From Tridacna crocea (Eukaryota > Mollusca > Bivalvia > Cardiida > Cardiidae): a DNA stretch of 64,000 bases. How positions within the stretch are numbered: the first letter of the stretch is position 1; every line of letters starts with the position of its first letter. The notes beneath the pieces were generated by a model. That model made no database searches and had not been told where the DNA came from. It saw nothing but the letters and a program-made list of their open reading frames with translations. The stretch is from the NCBI GenBank assembly GCA_943736015.1, contig OX031070.1, forward strand, positions 20,295,673-20,359,672. Reading direction: 5' to 3'. A program made the position numbers and the translations under genes. This document shows positions 52,886-63,560 of this stretch, one piece after another.

Positions 52886-53482
52886 CCACATTTGATTTTC
52901 TCTCTATGACATGAATGCTTTTAATATGGACAAGTCAAAGACTTGTGGCTCAAAAACTGAAATTCAATTTTAGACTGTTATCTCCTTAGCTAAAGGTCCT
53001 GTGCTTGGATGACTTTAGAGAAGAAAAATTAAACGTTTACAGCTCTGAATTGAAATAATGGACCATTTCAGCAAATGCTTTCAATTTGGAGAATTCTAAA
53101 ATTTTGTCATCTTGTTATTAATTGCAAATTAACACTTCATTAGGATATCTGATGTGAAAACAGCCGAGTCTGTAATTAACCTTGATGTCAATGAAAACCT
53201 TTCACAAATCACTGAAATACCCCAAGTTGTTAATTTGACATCTGATTCATAGGACTTAATTTGGCACATGTGAGGTTCAAGTACTGTAACAGATTGTAGA
53301 TCAAGGTCAGACTCCATCATATGTTAGGAATCTGTTTGAAATTCTGGGTAGATCAGCAATTACTCTTTACAACAGCTTGTTCATGGATTGTTATTAATGT
53401 CTGATCTTTTAAGATGAAGCATATTAGACTACATGGATTTCAAAATCTTGATCTTTAACTCTGTCTGGAAATAAATATTTCA

Positions 53483-53545
53483 TTTAACTCAATACCATAC
53501 AGCAAAATTTTGGATTCATCCAAATTCAAAGCATCTGCCATCTAA
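53483..53545 (+). mobile_element. Family A left-end fragment
   Basis: 'ttaactcaataccatacagc' to 'caaattcaaagcatctgcc'. Confidence 0.5.
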
Positions 53546-54250
53546 TAAGTTGTATGTATTTAATATGAAGGCATATTGTGAAGACTTATATTCTGCCATT
53601 TTGGCAACACTACATTACAGTGGTGCAAAAATGGCAAAACTAGCCTTTAGCTATTCAGCATAATTATATACCTTGGGTGATGGGAGCCATCAAATCCCTC
53701 TGCTGTATCTGGTGGATTGATACGCACTAGATCGGGTACATACCGTGAAATATGCTGGTTACCGTTCTGATAATTGTAAGGCTTCTATTAAAAAAGAGAA
53801 CTTGAGTTACAATTTTCCATAGAAATCTTTCTAATTGTATTTCATTTGAGATGACAAACAGTTCCTTCATTCGTTATTAAACATGGTTTATCAATTCCAA
53901 TTTAAGTTGTCACCGACAGATAAACAGATGTGAGTAAATGATTTCACCAAGGTTGTTTATGTCGACTGACAGTGGCGCGCCATGTATAAGATCACGTGAT
54001 TGGCAGTTCAAATGGAAAAGACCATTATACGGATATGGTTAGATTTAGGTACAGACTTGCCTGAGTTGTGACAAGTGGCCTTCAACAAGACAGGGGAAAG
54101 GCAATAACCAGTAGTGTGAAGACAATTTCTATCATTTTATTTACAGCTTTGCTGCCTGGAAGATTTGTTCGAAAATAATACTTCAATGTTGGCCTCTGGA
54201 AAAGAGTTGAGTTTCAATTCATGTTTATTATCTACTGCTATATTTATAAT

Positions 54251-54474
54251 TATCCCTTTACAACACAATCCTAAGTTTTAACAACCCTTCAGACAGAGTA
54301 TTATGAAAACATCATGGAAAAAGGAGAAAATACTGGTAACCAGGATTTTCTCCTTTTTCCACAATGTTTTCTACCCTGTCAAAGAATAATTGTGCCATTT
54401 GAACCGCACTGAAATGTCTGCAGATGCTTTCAGTTAGAACAAGGCTAAAATTCTATCCTCTGGTAAAGGGTTAA
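54251..54474 (-). mobile_element. Family A copy, near complete
   Basis: Left TTAA mutated; centre 'atactggtaaccaggat'. Confidence 0.72.
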
Positions 54475-54888
54475 GAACGTTACGAAGTCGTCTACTGCAA
54501 ATTTGCTTCAGGAGGACTGGTAATGAAGGTAATTAGCACACCAAGGGTTAATGGCTCTGTCATGCTCTGTTATAGATACAGACATATATTGGAAAAACTT
54601 GAGGAATATCAGGGTTGACAGTTTTCTGCATTTGAATGGTCACATGATATTGTCATTCGAAGAATAGAACTGAAGTTGTCATGTTCTTGACAGTTTTTTG
54701 TCGAGATTTTTAATAAATGGATGTGCTTAGAGAAATTTAATGAGGAATTTGGATTGAAAGTGCTTGTTAATTGTTGTTGTAAAATTGTGTTCCAGATTTC
54801 AAAATTCTGTATAGAATTAGATAATACCGTATATTCTTATTTTTTGATCTGTGCCGAAAAAATTGTAATTCATATTTTGACTGTTATG

Positions 54889-55115
54889 TTAACTCTTTAC
54901 CAGACGACAAAATACAAGACTGGTCCAAATTGAAAGCATTTGCAGAAGACAAAATTAATGTGACTCAAAAAATGAATTTTTTGGGGAAGGGTATAAAACA
55001 TTGTGGGAAAAGAAGAAAATGCTGGTTACCAGCATTTTCTCCTTTTCCCATAATGTTTTCGAAAGGCCTCTTTCTGAGACTCATTACAACTCGGGATTGT
55101 TGGTTAAAGAGTTAA
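54889..55115 (+). mobile_element. Family A copy, complete
   Basis: Palindrome intact apart from AAAAGAAG in the left arm; both TTAA ends. Confidence 0.82.
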
Positions 55116-55149
55116 TATATAACATTGAACATAAAGATAGTTGGTTGGT

Positions 55150-55412
55150 TGGTTAGTTGTATTAGGGTTTAATGCCACTTTAACAGCTAAGGTCATAATT
55201 TATCATGGGGGTCGGTGATGCACATGTGTTTCCTGGCTTTCTCATACCAGTACTAACACAACTTTCTTTCCAAGGCCACTGACTTCTTTTCACACATGCT
55301 TCAGCAGAGGTGACAGGCAAAACGGAAAGAAAGTTCGCCTCAACCGGGTATCGAACTCAATCACCAGGCCATGAGTCCAACACACTCACCACTGAGCCAC
55401 CCTAGCCAGCCA
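55150..55412 (-). mobile_element. tRNA-derived SINE, family S1
   Basis: On the - strand: head 'ggtggctcagtggtgagtgt', B-box 'gagttcgatacccgg', then 'gtcagtggccttggaaagaa' and 'gccaggaaacacatgtgcat'. It ends near the repeated 'ttggttggttgg' at 55141-55152. Confidence 0.65.
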
Positions 55413-55463
55413 TAAAGCTAGTAGAAATTAAAGTAAAGGGGATGTGGACAAAGCTTACTGTTG

Positions 55464-55707
55464 TTAACTCTTTACCAAGGACAAATTTTTGCAATTTTAC
55501 AGTTAGACCCCATTCAGAACAGCTTTTAAAGACAACAAAATAATTGTGACTCATGAAATTGAAATTCAAATTGGAAAGGATATAAAAAATTGCAGGAAAA
55601 GGAGATGATGCTGGCTACCTACATTTTCTCACTTGTTCTGCAAACTGTTTTCAAAGGCTTTCTTTCTTCGCTTGATGAAAAAGTGGGATTGTTTGGTATT
55701 GGGTTAA
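55464..55707 (+). mobile_element. Family A copy, decayed
   Basis: Centre 'gatgctggctacctacattt'; both TTAA ends; small insertion in the left part. Confidence 0.65.
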
Positions 55708-56973
55708 AAGTTGTTAGCTGTTGCAATGGTCCGTGTACATCAGGTCACTTCCCAGTGTTCCAACCAAGGAAGTCAAAGACCTCTGTACGCCTACCATTCT
55801 GAGTTCCATCTGATTTCTAGTTCTCAGAAATTACCATAATGTAATCATCAAGTGCTTCAGAAATATTTTCTATGGTCTTGCAGTTGGTATATCCTAAAAA
55901 GTTTAGAATGAAAGAGCTTTGTTATTGTTTGACAAAATTAAATTGAGATATTTCCATATGTCGTAACCTTAATTACTTACAGCTTCATGCAGTGCACAGG
56001 TACATTTGAAGATATGATACAGAAATTAATTTACTTCAGTTCAATATTTCCACAAGATACTTTGCTGTCCTCTACTGATGCAATGTCATATTGTGTAATA
56101 AATTAAAGAATCAGTGAGTAGCAGAATCTTTAACTTACTGGATGCAATTTTATTTGTATGTTAGACTAGCATTTGTTACAAATTGTCACAATTGTTACAA
56201 GACTTTTGGTTGTAAGCATGAACAAGGGTGATCATCACTTGTCAACTGCTGATATATCTTGTTAACGTTCATTATCAGGTTTCAGTAACACATTCAGATT
56301 GTGAAGTATTTATTAACAACCCAGCATGAAACTTGAGAAATAACACTGGTCAGCAGCTAGTAATGTTTCCATTCAAGTTATGATAGTAATTCTAACAGAT
56401 ACCGGTCAATTCCCAAGTATTGGGTGTGCATCTCGCACCTTTCTTATTGATATCATGTTACATGCTAAGTTTTTGTATAATCTGAATCATTGCTGTATAT
56501 TAAAATTTATGAAACTATGGAAGATTATCCAAATTATTTACATGCATCAAAACAGTCATTAGAATATTTTTTTGTGTGCATTTTAGGACATTGTTTTAAT
56601 GCGAATTGTGCAACTTGATAACACAAGTAACATAAATTATACAGTAACAGAGCATGGTTGGATTATGTTCTTTCAGTTGTGATGCCTTTATTTATGCACA
56701 AAAGTAAATTTAAATGCAAAGAATTTAAAGGTTTGTACAATAGGATCAGGGAAATAAACATTTAATAATGTATGACATGTGAAAACAGCACAAACTTTAG
56801 GTCATAATAGAAAATGAAACTTAGTTCATAATATAGATGAAAATAACGCAGTTCATAATTTTTCATTCATAGTAGAAGAAAATGAGACATCATAAGCTCA
56901 GATATTGGAGGGGCAGTAGCTCTATAGATGTCCCATGAAATAAAGGCTTGGCTCCTGCTGCTTGTAGGGTTGT
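55708..56973. other. Gene-free AT-rich stretch
   Basis: One of the longest parts without family A; no exon signal seen. Confidence 0.5.
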
Positions 56974-57203
56974 TTAACCCATTACCGCACAATCCCCACT
57001 TTTGACGACCGTGAGAATGAAGCCCTTGGAAAACATTGTGGGAAAAGGAGAAAATGCTGGTAACCAGCATTTTCTCCTTTCCCCACAATGTTTTCAACCC
57101 TTCACCAAATTAATTTTCAAATTTTCAGTCACTTTAAATTGGTCCTCTGCAGATAGTTTCAATTTGGACATGCCTAAAATTTTGTTGTTTAGTAGTGACT
57201 TAA
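56974..57203 (-). mobile_element. Family A copy, complete
   Basis: Strong palindrome; right end changed to AGTAGTGACTTAA. Confidence 0.8.
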
Positions 57204-57225
57204 GGAGGGCCCTATCTTTATTCTT

Positions 57226-57455
57226 TTAACTTGGGAACAGTTTGGACTAGCAGAAATTACCGATGAGAGCATTTTGTATACGTCAAAATAGATGATGCAA
57301 AAATCGAAATTTGCCTTTGGAAGATCATCTATAGAAAAACATGGTGGGAATAGGAGAAAATGTTGGTCACCAGTATTTTCTCCTTTTCCCACTTTGTTTT
57401 GAAAAGCTTTCTTTTTTTGGGTCTTTAAAACTGGGGATTGTGTGATAAAGGGCTA
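57226..57455 (+). mobile_element. Family A copy, decayed
   Basis: Centre 'gttggtcaccagtat'; right end GATAAAGGGCTAA. Confidence 0.6.
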
Positions 57456-57696
57456 ACTAATACTAGTATCTTGTAACTTATAATAATTTGCCCTGTGGTA
57501 GCAGTGCTGCAAGCTGGGATAATTGCTTTGCATTTTCAATTTTTCATCGCCTCATTGTTCAGGTATTGAATTGTCTAGAACTCCAAGATGACCTTGTTTA
57601 GTGAAAACTGCTTGGAACATTGTTTTATATGCTGACAAACTGTAAGTTCATTCTTGAAGTGCAACTCCAAATGGAATGGAGACTTGAATTTGCCAG

Positions 57697-57925
57697 TTAA
57701 CTCATTACCAAACAACAATATTTAAGGCTTGTCCAAATGGTAAGCATTTGCAAACAACAAAATAAAAGTGACAGAAAATTTGAAATTTGTTATGTGAAGA
57801 GTAGAAAACATGATGGGAAAAGAGAAAATGCTGGTTACCAGCATTTTCTCCTATTCCCACAATGTTTTCCAAGGGCTTCATTCTCTGAGGGTCGTCAAAA
57901 GTAGGGATTGTGTAATAATGGTTAA
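57697..57925 (+). mobile_element. Family A copy, complete
   Basis: Good palindrome with short arm indels; both TTAA ends. Confidence 0.8.
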
Positions 57926-58061
57926 GACCCAAATAACAGTGTAAATCCAAGATCAGGGGACCATCAGTATGGAATAGTGTATGAGAACTACCACCTAATT
58001 GGTTAAGAATTTTGAGAAGGACCACCTAATTGGTTAAGATTTTCATTAGCAGCTAGTCAGA

Positions 58062-58292
58062 TTAACCCTTTCCCAAACCACAAATTTTAGACTTCCAAGT
58101 ATAAAACATCTGCTCACTGCAGATGACCTAGTCAAAATCAGCACAAATGAGAATAAGTTAAATGAAAGGGTAGGAAACATTGTTGGAAAGGGAGAAAATG
58201 TTTTTTACCAGCATTTTCTTCTTTTACCCTGATGCTTTCAAAAACCCTTCTGCCTAGGCTCATTTAAATTTAGGATCGTGTTACAAATAGAT
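58062..58292 (+). mobile_element. Family A copy, decayed
   Basis: Centre 'gttttttaccagcat'; left end TTAACCCTTTCCC kept. Confidence 0.6.
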
Positions 58293-58591
58293 TATCTTAG
58301 AAACAGAACTGGTGAATGACAAAGTTTCTGACTGCTGCATCTGTTTTTTACAGAAGAACATGATTTTCTGAGCAGTGAGGGTTAATGTGATTCAAGAAAT
58401 TTGATAAATCTAATTATTGAAAGAAGTGGCACAATTACTGTCTTTCTAGTAAATAGAACGAAATTTCTGCTTCATGTTGCCTCATTATGTTAACATGAAC
58501 TGCTAGTCATAATCATATTCTGCACAACTGTTTGTCTGTATCCCCTGTAAAATATTATAAAGAATTGTGCAAGAGAACCAGTGACTGGTGT

Positions 58592-58818
58592 GTAACCCTT
58601 TATCAGAAGACAAAATTCAAGCCTTGTCAAAATTGAAAGCATTTATTTCACAGGCTACAATTTCAACTTGACTCAAATGTTGCAATTTTTCTTTGATAAG
58701 GTAGAAAACATTGTGGGAATGGAGAAAATGTTGGTTACCAGCATTTTCTTCTTTCCTACAGTTTTTACAAAAGGCTTCTTTCTTGGTATTGTTCAAAAGT
58801 CTGCATTGTACTGTAAAA
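58592..58818 (+). mobile_element. Family A copy, 'TTTACTAGATGA' subgroup relative
   Basis: Shares 'tctttgataaggtagaaaac' and 'gcattgtactgtaaa' with 27416. Confidence 0.65.
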
Positions 58819-60016
58819 CAACCCACTGTTCCCGATATAGATTACCATTGCTTTTGTTGAAAAGAAACAATAAACTTGCTGAGATGAAGTCTTGTTGCAA
58901 GTTGTTTTGTTTTAGATTTAGCCCTACATTTTGTTCTAAAAGATAAATCATTAGAAGTTTTGTGGGAACTGGAAGAGCCATCCTAGTGATACCAGGATGA
59001 AGTATTTCTATCATATTGAAAGTCTGTTTTGGTGTGTTTCTTAAACAGGAGTTTCTAGTATTTTGTGACATTTTCCCTTAAATATAATTATGCAATTGTT
59101 TCTTTGCCTCCTAGAGTGACTTTGACATTTGTTGGTCCATAATTACATGCATAACTGAGGACTTGATTCAAATTACTTGGACACTTGTGCTGAAGACACT
59201 GAAGCAGGTTTTGTTGAGTTAGTGTATTGCTTTGTAACTATCATGGATACTGAAAAGATGAATTCACTTGGACAGTATTATCATAACATTTGGCCTCATC
59301 CTTATATGAGATTTTGGAGACATGCAGGTGTTGGAGTGAGGTGACCAGTAAATATTGTTTTGTGTTTGCCAAGAGTGGGATGACCAGTAAATATTGTTTT
59401 GTGTATATACCATTCCCCATCCCCACCCATGGCATCTACGTAATTCTTTGTACATACTAGTATACCACAGCAGGACAATATGAGTGCCAAGTTCTGATAA
59501 TTATGAGATGTTGGTATAGTACATAATGTTGTTGGAGCAACATGCACATTTTACATCTATTCAACCAACAGAATGAAATGCAGTCACGGTAACAATGTTT
59601 AGACAAACATATTTATGAGATATTGTGGGGTAAGATGGCCAGTTCAATGGTTCATATGGCCTTGTGTTCACCATCCTTTGACCCAACTACCCATTTCATT
59701 GTTCATGTATAGTCAGTCATCTTTATGTATGGATGTATTTTCCCAATTTTTTCCGTTTAGAAATTGAATCTCAGATTGCTAAGTAAGTAGAAATGATAAC
59801 AAACCCCACCCCCTACATAATTATTGCAGTTTGAAGACTTTTTTCATGAAAATTTGTATAGAATCATTAGAATCAAGATCCAGATCCTTAATTTTCCTGA
59901 TCCAGCAGAAAGGCAACAAGTGGGGGTATACATCAGCATGCAACCATTTATAGTTGTTTATTTCTGTTTGCATCTGGCAGGCCTTTATAATATGATCACT
60001 TGAAGGTTTACGTACA
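58819..60016. other. Gene-free stretch
   Basis: A local direct repeat 'gaccagtaaatattgttttg' at about 59342 and 59388 is the only structure seen. Confidence 0.5.
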
Positions 60017-60217
60017 ACTTAACGAAATAGCAAAATTTGGGACTAAATTAAGTTGAAAGAATTTGGCTCAAACTATGATTTTTGTCTTCTGTAGGGTAAA
60101 GAACATAGTGAAAAGAGGAGAAAATGCTTGTTGCCAACATTTTCTCCTTTTCTTTATGTTTTCAGAAAGCTTTGTTCAGAGGGCCATTGAAACTGGAGAT
60201 TGTATAGCAAAAGATTA
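60017..60217 (+). mobile_element. Family A copy, decayed
   Basis: Centre 'gcttgttgccaacatt'; end AGCAAAAGATTAA. Confidence 0.55.
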
Positions 60218-60257
60218 AAGAATATTACCCAAAAATAGCCCAGGTATCCAAATTTCC

Positions 60258-60490
60258 ACCCTTTCATCCTTTATAAAATTATCACAAATTTCAACAACTC
60301 TAGGGATGAAGGGTTCTGAAAACTTTGCGGGAAAATGAAAAAAATGCTGGTAACTGGCATTTTCTCCTTTTCTCACAACATGCTCTACTCTCTCAGTCAA
60401 ATTCTATCATAAAAGACCACATTAAACTGGTCATCTAGAAATGCTTTAAATTTAGACAAGTCTGAGATTTAGTTTTACAGTCATCTTGTA
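60258..60490 (-). mobile_element. Family A copy, decayed
   Basis: Centre 'atgctggtaactggcat'; TTAA ends lost. Confidence 0.5.
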
Positions 60491-60642
60491 AGAATTTAAA
60501 GCAATCAGACAGAATAAAGTTGTTTTACTAGAAACTGTAAATCAGATTTGAATTCTCAGCTCTTCACGGTCAGCTGTCCTAAATTTTCTTTTTGGTCGAT
60601 TGATTAATTTCTTTGACAGGCTGTAATGTCATGAGTTATTTA

Positions 60643-60805
60643 AGAAGTAATCTTCTTCCTATTGTGGTTTATCGTTCTATAAACTACAGGTGTGAGTTAT
60701 GGGGCACAATGAATAATCCACAAGGGCGATAGCCCGAGTGTTTTATTGCGCCTCATAACTCACATGGTTTATTGAATGATAAACCAAGATAGAAGATTAT
60801 TTCGA
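60643..60805. mobile_element. Short inverted-repeat element
   Basis: Imperfect inverted arms: 'aatcttcttcctattgtggt' on the left opposes 'aagatagaagattatt' on the right, and 'tgtgagttatggggcacaat' opposes 'attgcgcctcataactcaca'. Arms are about 75 bp. A smaller hairpin 'gggcgatagccc' lies at the centre. Confidence 0.55.
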
Positions 60806-61159
60806 TTCTAACATGGCCAATTCTTAATGAAAGGAAAACAAGCTCAAACTTGGAGTAAACACTCCAATGAAAAATCTGTTCCATTGAATATTAACCCTTT
60901 CAACGAATGACGATACTCGATATAGAATGACGTCACTCTGCATGGAATGTCGCAGATTTTACCATGCTTTCCTTGCACTGTGTTTATAGACACAAATTGG
61001 CGACTCATGTTAGAATATGCTTTGAATTTTTTGTGTTATTTGAAAAAACCTTATAAGCACATCAAAACTAGAACCTTAGCAAATGAGGGTTTCACGCTTC
61101 CTTCTCGATGTACGATACCAAGCATGTCATTACGGTGTAATGGATCCATAAAATCCATT

Positions 61160-61390
61160 TTAACCCTTTACCAAACAATCCCTGTTTTTTTCGACCCTAA
61201 TATTATTAAGCCTTTTGAAAACATTGTGGGAAAAGGAGAAAATGCTGGTAACCAGCATTTTCTCCTTTTCCCACTATGTTTTCTACCCTGCTGGAAACGA
61301 ATTTCAGCTTTTGAAGTACGGTTATTCTATCATCTGCAAGTGCTTTCAATTTGAACCAGTCTAAAATTCTGTCGTTTTGTAAAGGGTTAA
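61160..61390 (-). mobile_element. Family A copy, complete, 48 bp before the 61439 exon
   Basis: Near-perfect palindrome, both TTAA ends; same subgroup as 9396-9624 ('ctaccctgctggaaac'). Confidence 0.85.
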
Positions 61391-61438
61391 GCTGGCTTTT
61401 ACAGAGCATGGCTTAGTTCAGTTTTGTTCTCCTTTCAG

Positions 61439-61637
61439 GGGACCAGGGGGCTCCCAACATGATGCTTCATCCCCATACAAGAGAAGTAGGCCCCAGAGCC
61501 CATCAAGCTCTGTAATGCAGGGAGCCATGAGACCCGGAGCAGCTTATTACCAAGATCCTAGATATGGTCTGGCAGTAGCAGCAGTGGCTTCAGGGGGCTT
61601 TGAAAGTATTTACAGGAACCCTTTCCAGACTGCTGGG
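61439..61637 (+). CDS. Internal coding exon of an unrecognised second gene (partial)
   Basis: The acceptor TTCTCCTTTCAG ends at 61438 and the strong donor GTGAGT starts at 61638. Only one of the three frames is open: one base completes a previous codon, then 66 codons end in phase 0. The peptide begins GPGGSQHDASSPYKRSRPQS, continues with a Ser-rich stretch and an MRPGAAYYQDPRYG segment, and ends IYRNPFQTAG. GC content is visibly higher than in the flanking DNA, as expected of coding sequence. The Gly/Pro/Ser/Tyr-rich composition resembles low-complexity regions of nuclear or RNA-binding proteins, but I do not recognise the family. The partner exons are not identified in this window. Confidence 0.7.
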
Positions 61638-61661
61638 GTGAGTATAGGATCCACTACCTAA

Positions 61662-62830
61662 TTAATCCTTTACCAGACAACAAAATTTTAGACTGGACGT
61701 AATTCACACTGATCAACGTGAGCCGCAGACACCATGTGTTCTTGGTACACCAGATCAAATTTTTACATGGAAGAACCGGTGGTGGTGTAAGTATTTTCAT
61801 TTTTGTGGACCTGGTTTACCTAGATAGAAATGTTGATTTACAGCAATGTCAAGACAAATGATTGATCTGTTTACATACATACTACGGAATAATAATACCA
61901 TCATCTAAGCGAGCTGTGGCTTTATGAGCAACTGGGGTCTTATTGTTTTGCAGTTTATTGCCAAATTTTGGACAAAATTCCAAACCATTGTTCATTTTAC
62001 AAGTTTGTATGATAAGATATATGTATTCCCTAAAGGAACACAAAATTTCACTTAGAAATGTCCATCCAAAGCGAAGATATGTGTTTTTGAATGGACCTGG
62101 GTAGAGGAAAGTATGCTAACAAGACACCAATTTTATTTTCAATGTATGCACATGGACACCAGATCAGAAAAAGCTTGGGGTAACTGAACACCAACGTTTA
62201 AATCATCAATATTTCTGCCTGAAACTCGATGCATGGGCTGTGTACGAAGACTATTTTTGTAAACATTATGTCTCTACGGTCCATTACCTGATAAAGAGCG
62301 TGTTCAACCCAACTTCATTACTTCTAGCACTTGCTTTTTTGAAATATTTGCAATATTACTGCAATTTACGAAGTAGACTTACGATGCTTGATCACAATTG
62401 TCCGGTCATTGCCTCCAATGGTTTGGAATTTTGTCCAAAATTTGGCAATAAACTGCAAAACAATAAGACCCCAGTTGCTCATAAAGCCACAGCTCGCTTA
62501 GATGATGGTATTATTATTCCGTAGTATGTATGTAAACAGATCAATCATTTGTCTTGACATTGCTGTAAATCAACATTTCTTTCTAGGTAAATCAGGTCCA
62601 TAAAAATGAAAATACTTACACCACCTCCGGTTCTTCCATGTAAAAATTTGATCTGGTGTACCGAGAACACATGGTGTCCGCGGCTCACGTTGATCAGTGT
62701 GTAATTGAAAGCATTTGCAGATGACAATTTCACTGTGGCTCAAATGGTGTAATTTTTCTCTGATAGAGCAGAAAACATTATGGGAGAAAAGGAGAACATG
62801 CTGGTTACAATGCTGGTAGCTTAGGGTAAT
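61662..62830 (+). mobile_element. Family A copy split by the 997-bp element
   Basis: Left part 61662-61704; right part resumes at 'taattgaaagcatttgcag' (62702) and decays after the hairpin left arm. Confidence 0.68.
61705..62701. mobile_element. 997-bp element with 286-bp terminal inverted repeats and 5-bp target duplication
   Basis: The left arm 61705-61990 and right arm 62416-62701 are inverted copies with only a few differences, both starting CACACTGATCAACGTGAGCC from outside. TAATT flanks both sides (61700-61704 and 62702-62706). It splits a family A copy, whose two halves resume exactly at the target site. The 425-bp interior has no recognised transposase; the 94-codon frame at 62240-62524 partly reads the right arm and looks fortuitous. 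It is probably a non-autonomous DNA transposon, and the arm similarity suggests it is young. Confidence 0.75.
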
Positions 62831-62848
62831 ACTTCTCAATGCACCAGC

Positions 62849-63000
62849 TAAACTCTTTACCAAACAATCCCATGTTTTAAACGACCTGGAGGAAAATGGC
62901 TTTTGAAAAAATTGTAGGAAAAGGTAAAAATGCTGATAACTAGCATTTTCTTCTTTGTTTTATAATAATATCTGCTCTTTCAAAGTTGTTCCATCATTTT
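62849..63000 (-). mobile_element. Family A fragment, decayed
   Basis: 'aactctttaccaaacaatcc' to 'gctgataactagcattttct'; right third lost. Confidence 0.55.
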
Positions 63001-63002
63001 AG

Positions 63003-63560
63003 AGATGGCCCCTGGTAGAGTACAGGACTTTAGAACAGGGGCCGTATTCACCAACCATTCTTAAGAACATTCTTTGTCTCTCCAGAATTTTCTACATTTG
63101 TAAGTAACACAACGTCTGATTGGCTAAACCATTCAGTTTAGCCAATCAGAAGTTGTGTTGCTTACAAATTTAGAATATCTTGGAGAATAAGACTAAGAAT
63201 ATTCTCAAGAATGGTTGGTGAATACAGACCCTGCAGGAGGTTGGTGGTTTGACCCTTGGCTCAGTCATTTTCTTTCCAAGATCTGATGATAGTCATTATG
63301 ACTTGAGAACAGGACGTTGGTGGTTTGATCAGTAATTTCTTTCCGAGATCTAATGATAGTCATTATGAAAAGATTCATTCCTCGCTTGCTGCTGACCATT
63401 GTTATGACAATGGAAAGCAGACCAAGGGTGTGGAAAGGATATTGTGCGGATTACTGGAAATAGAAACCCCAGGAAAGCATGAATAGGTGCACTGGCCCCC
63501 TGTGGTATAACTGAAATGTTGAAAATAGTGTTAAACATCATACAATCAATAAATCAACCA
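63003..63560 (+). mobile_element. tRNA-headed repeat related to S1, interrupted by FB
   Basis: Head 'ggcccctggtagagtacagg', then the FB insertion (63036-63233), then 'aggttggtggtttgaccc'. A direct duplication of about 75 bp (63240-63315 and 63313-63370, 'gttggtggtttga...gatagtcattatga') precedes the S1-like core ('ggaaaggatattg', 'gaataggtgcactggcc') and the tail 'caatcaataaatcaacc'. Confidence 0.55.
63036..63233. mobile_element. Foldback element FB, copy 3, inside a SINE
   Basis: Arms 'gtattcaccaaccattctta' and its inverse, centre 'ggctaaaccattcagtttagcc'-type palindrome. It separates the head of a tRNA-like repeat (63003-63035) from its body (63234 onward). CAGG lies at both junctions and may be part of the element or a 4-bp duplication. 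Confidence 0.6.

Noticed and set aside
3353-61409. Many 60-115-residue open frames containing 'ENIVGKGENAG' followed by 'QHFLLFPQCF'
   Set aside because: They read through the family A hairpin in either orientation (the palindrome gives the same peptide on both strands). They lack consistent starts or ends and are not genes.
62240-62524. 94-residue open frame as a transposase fragment
   Set aside because: It overlaps the inverted arm, has no catalytic motif and does not resemble a known transposase.
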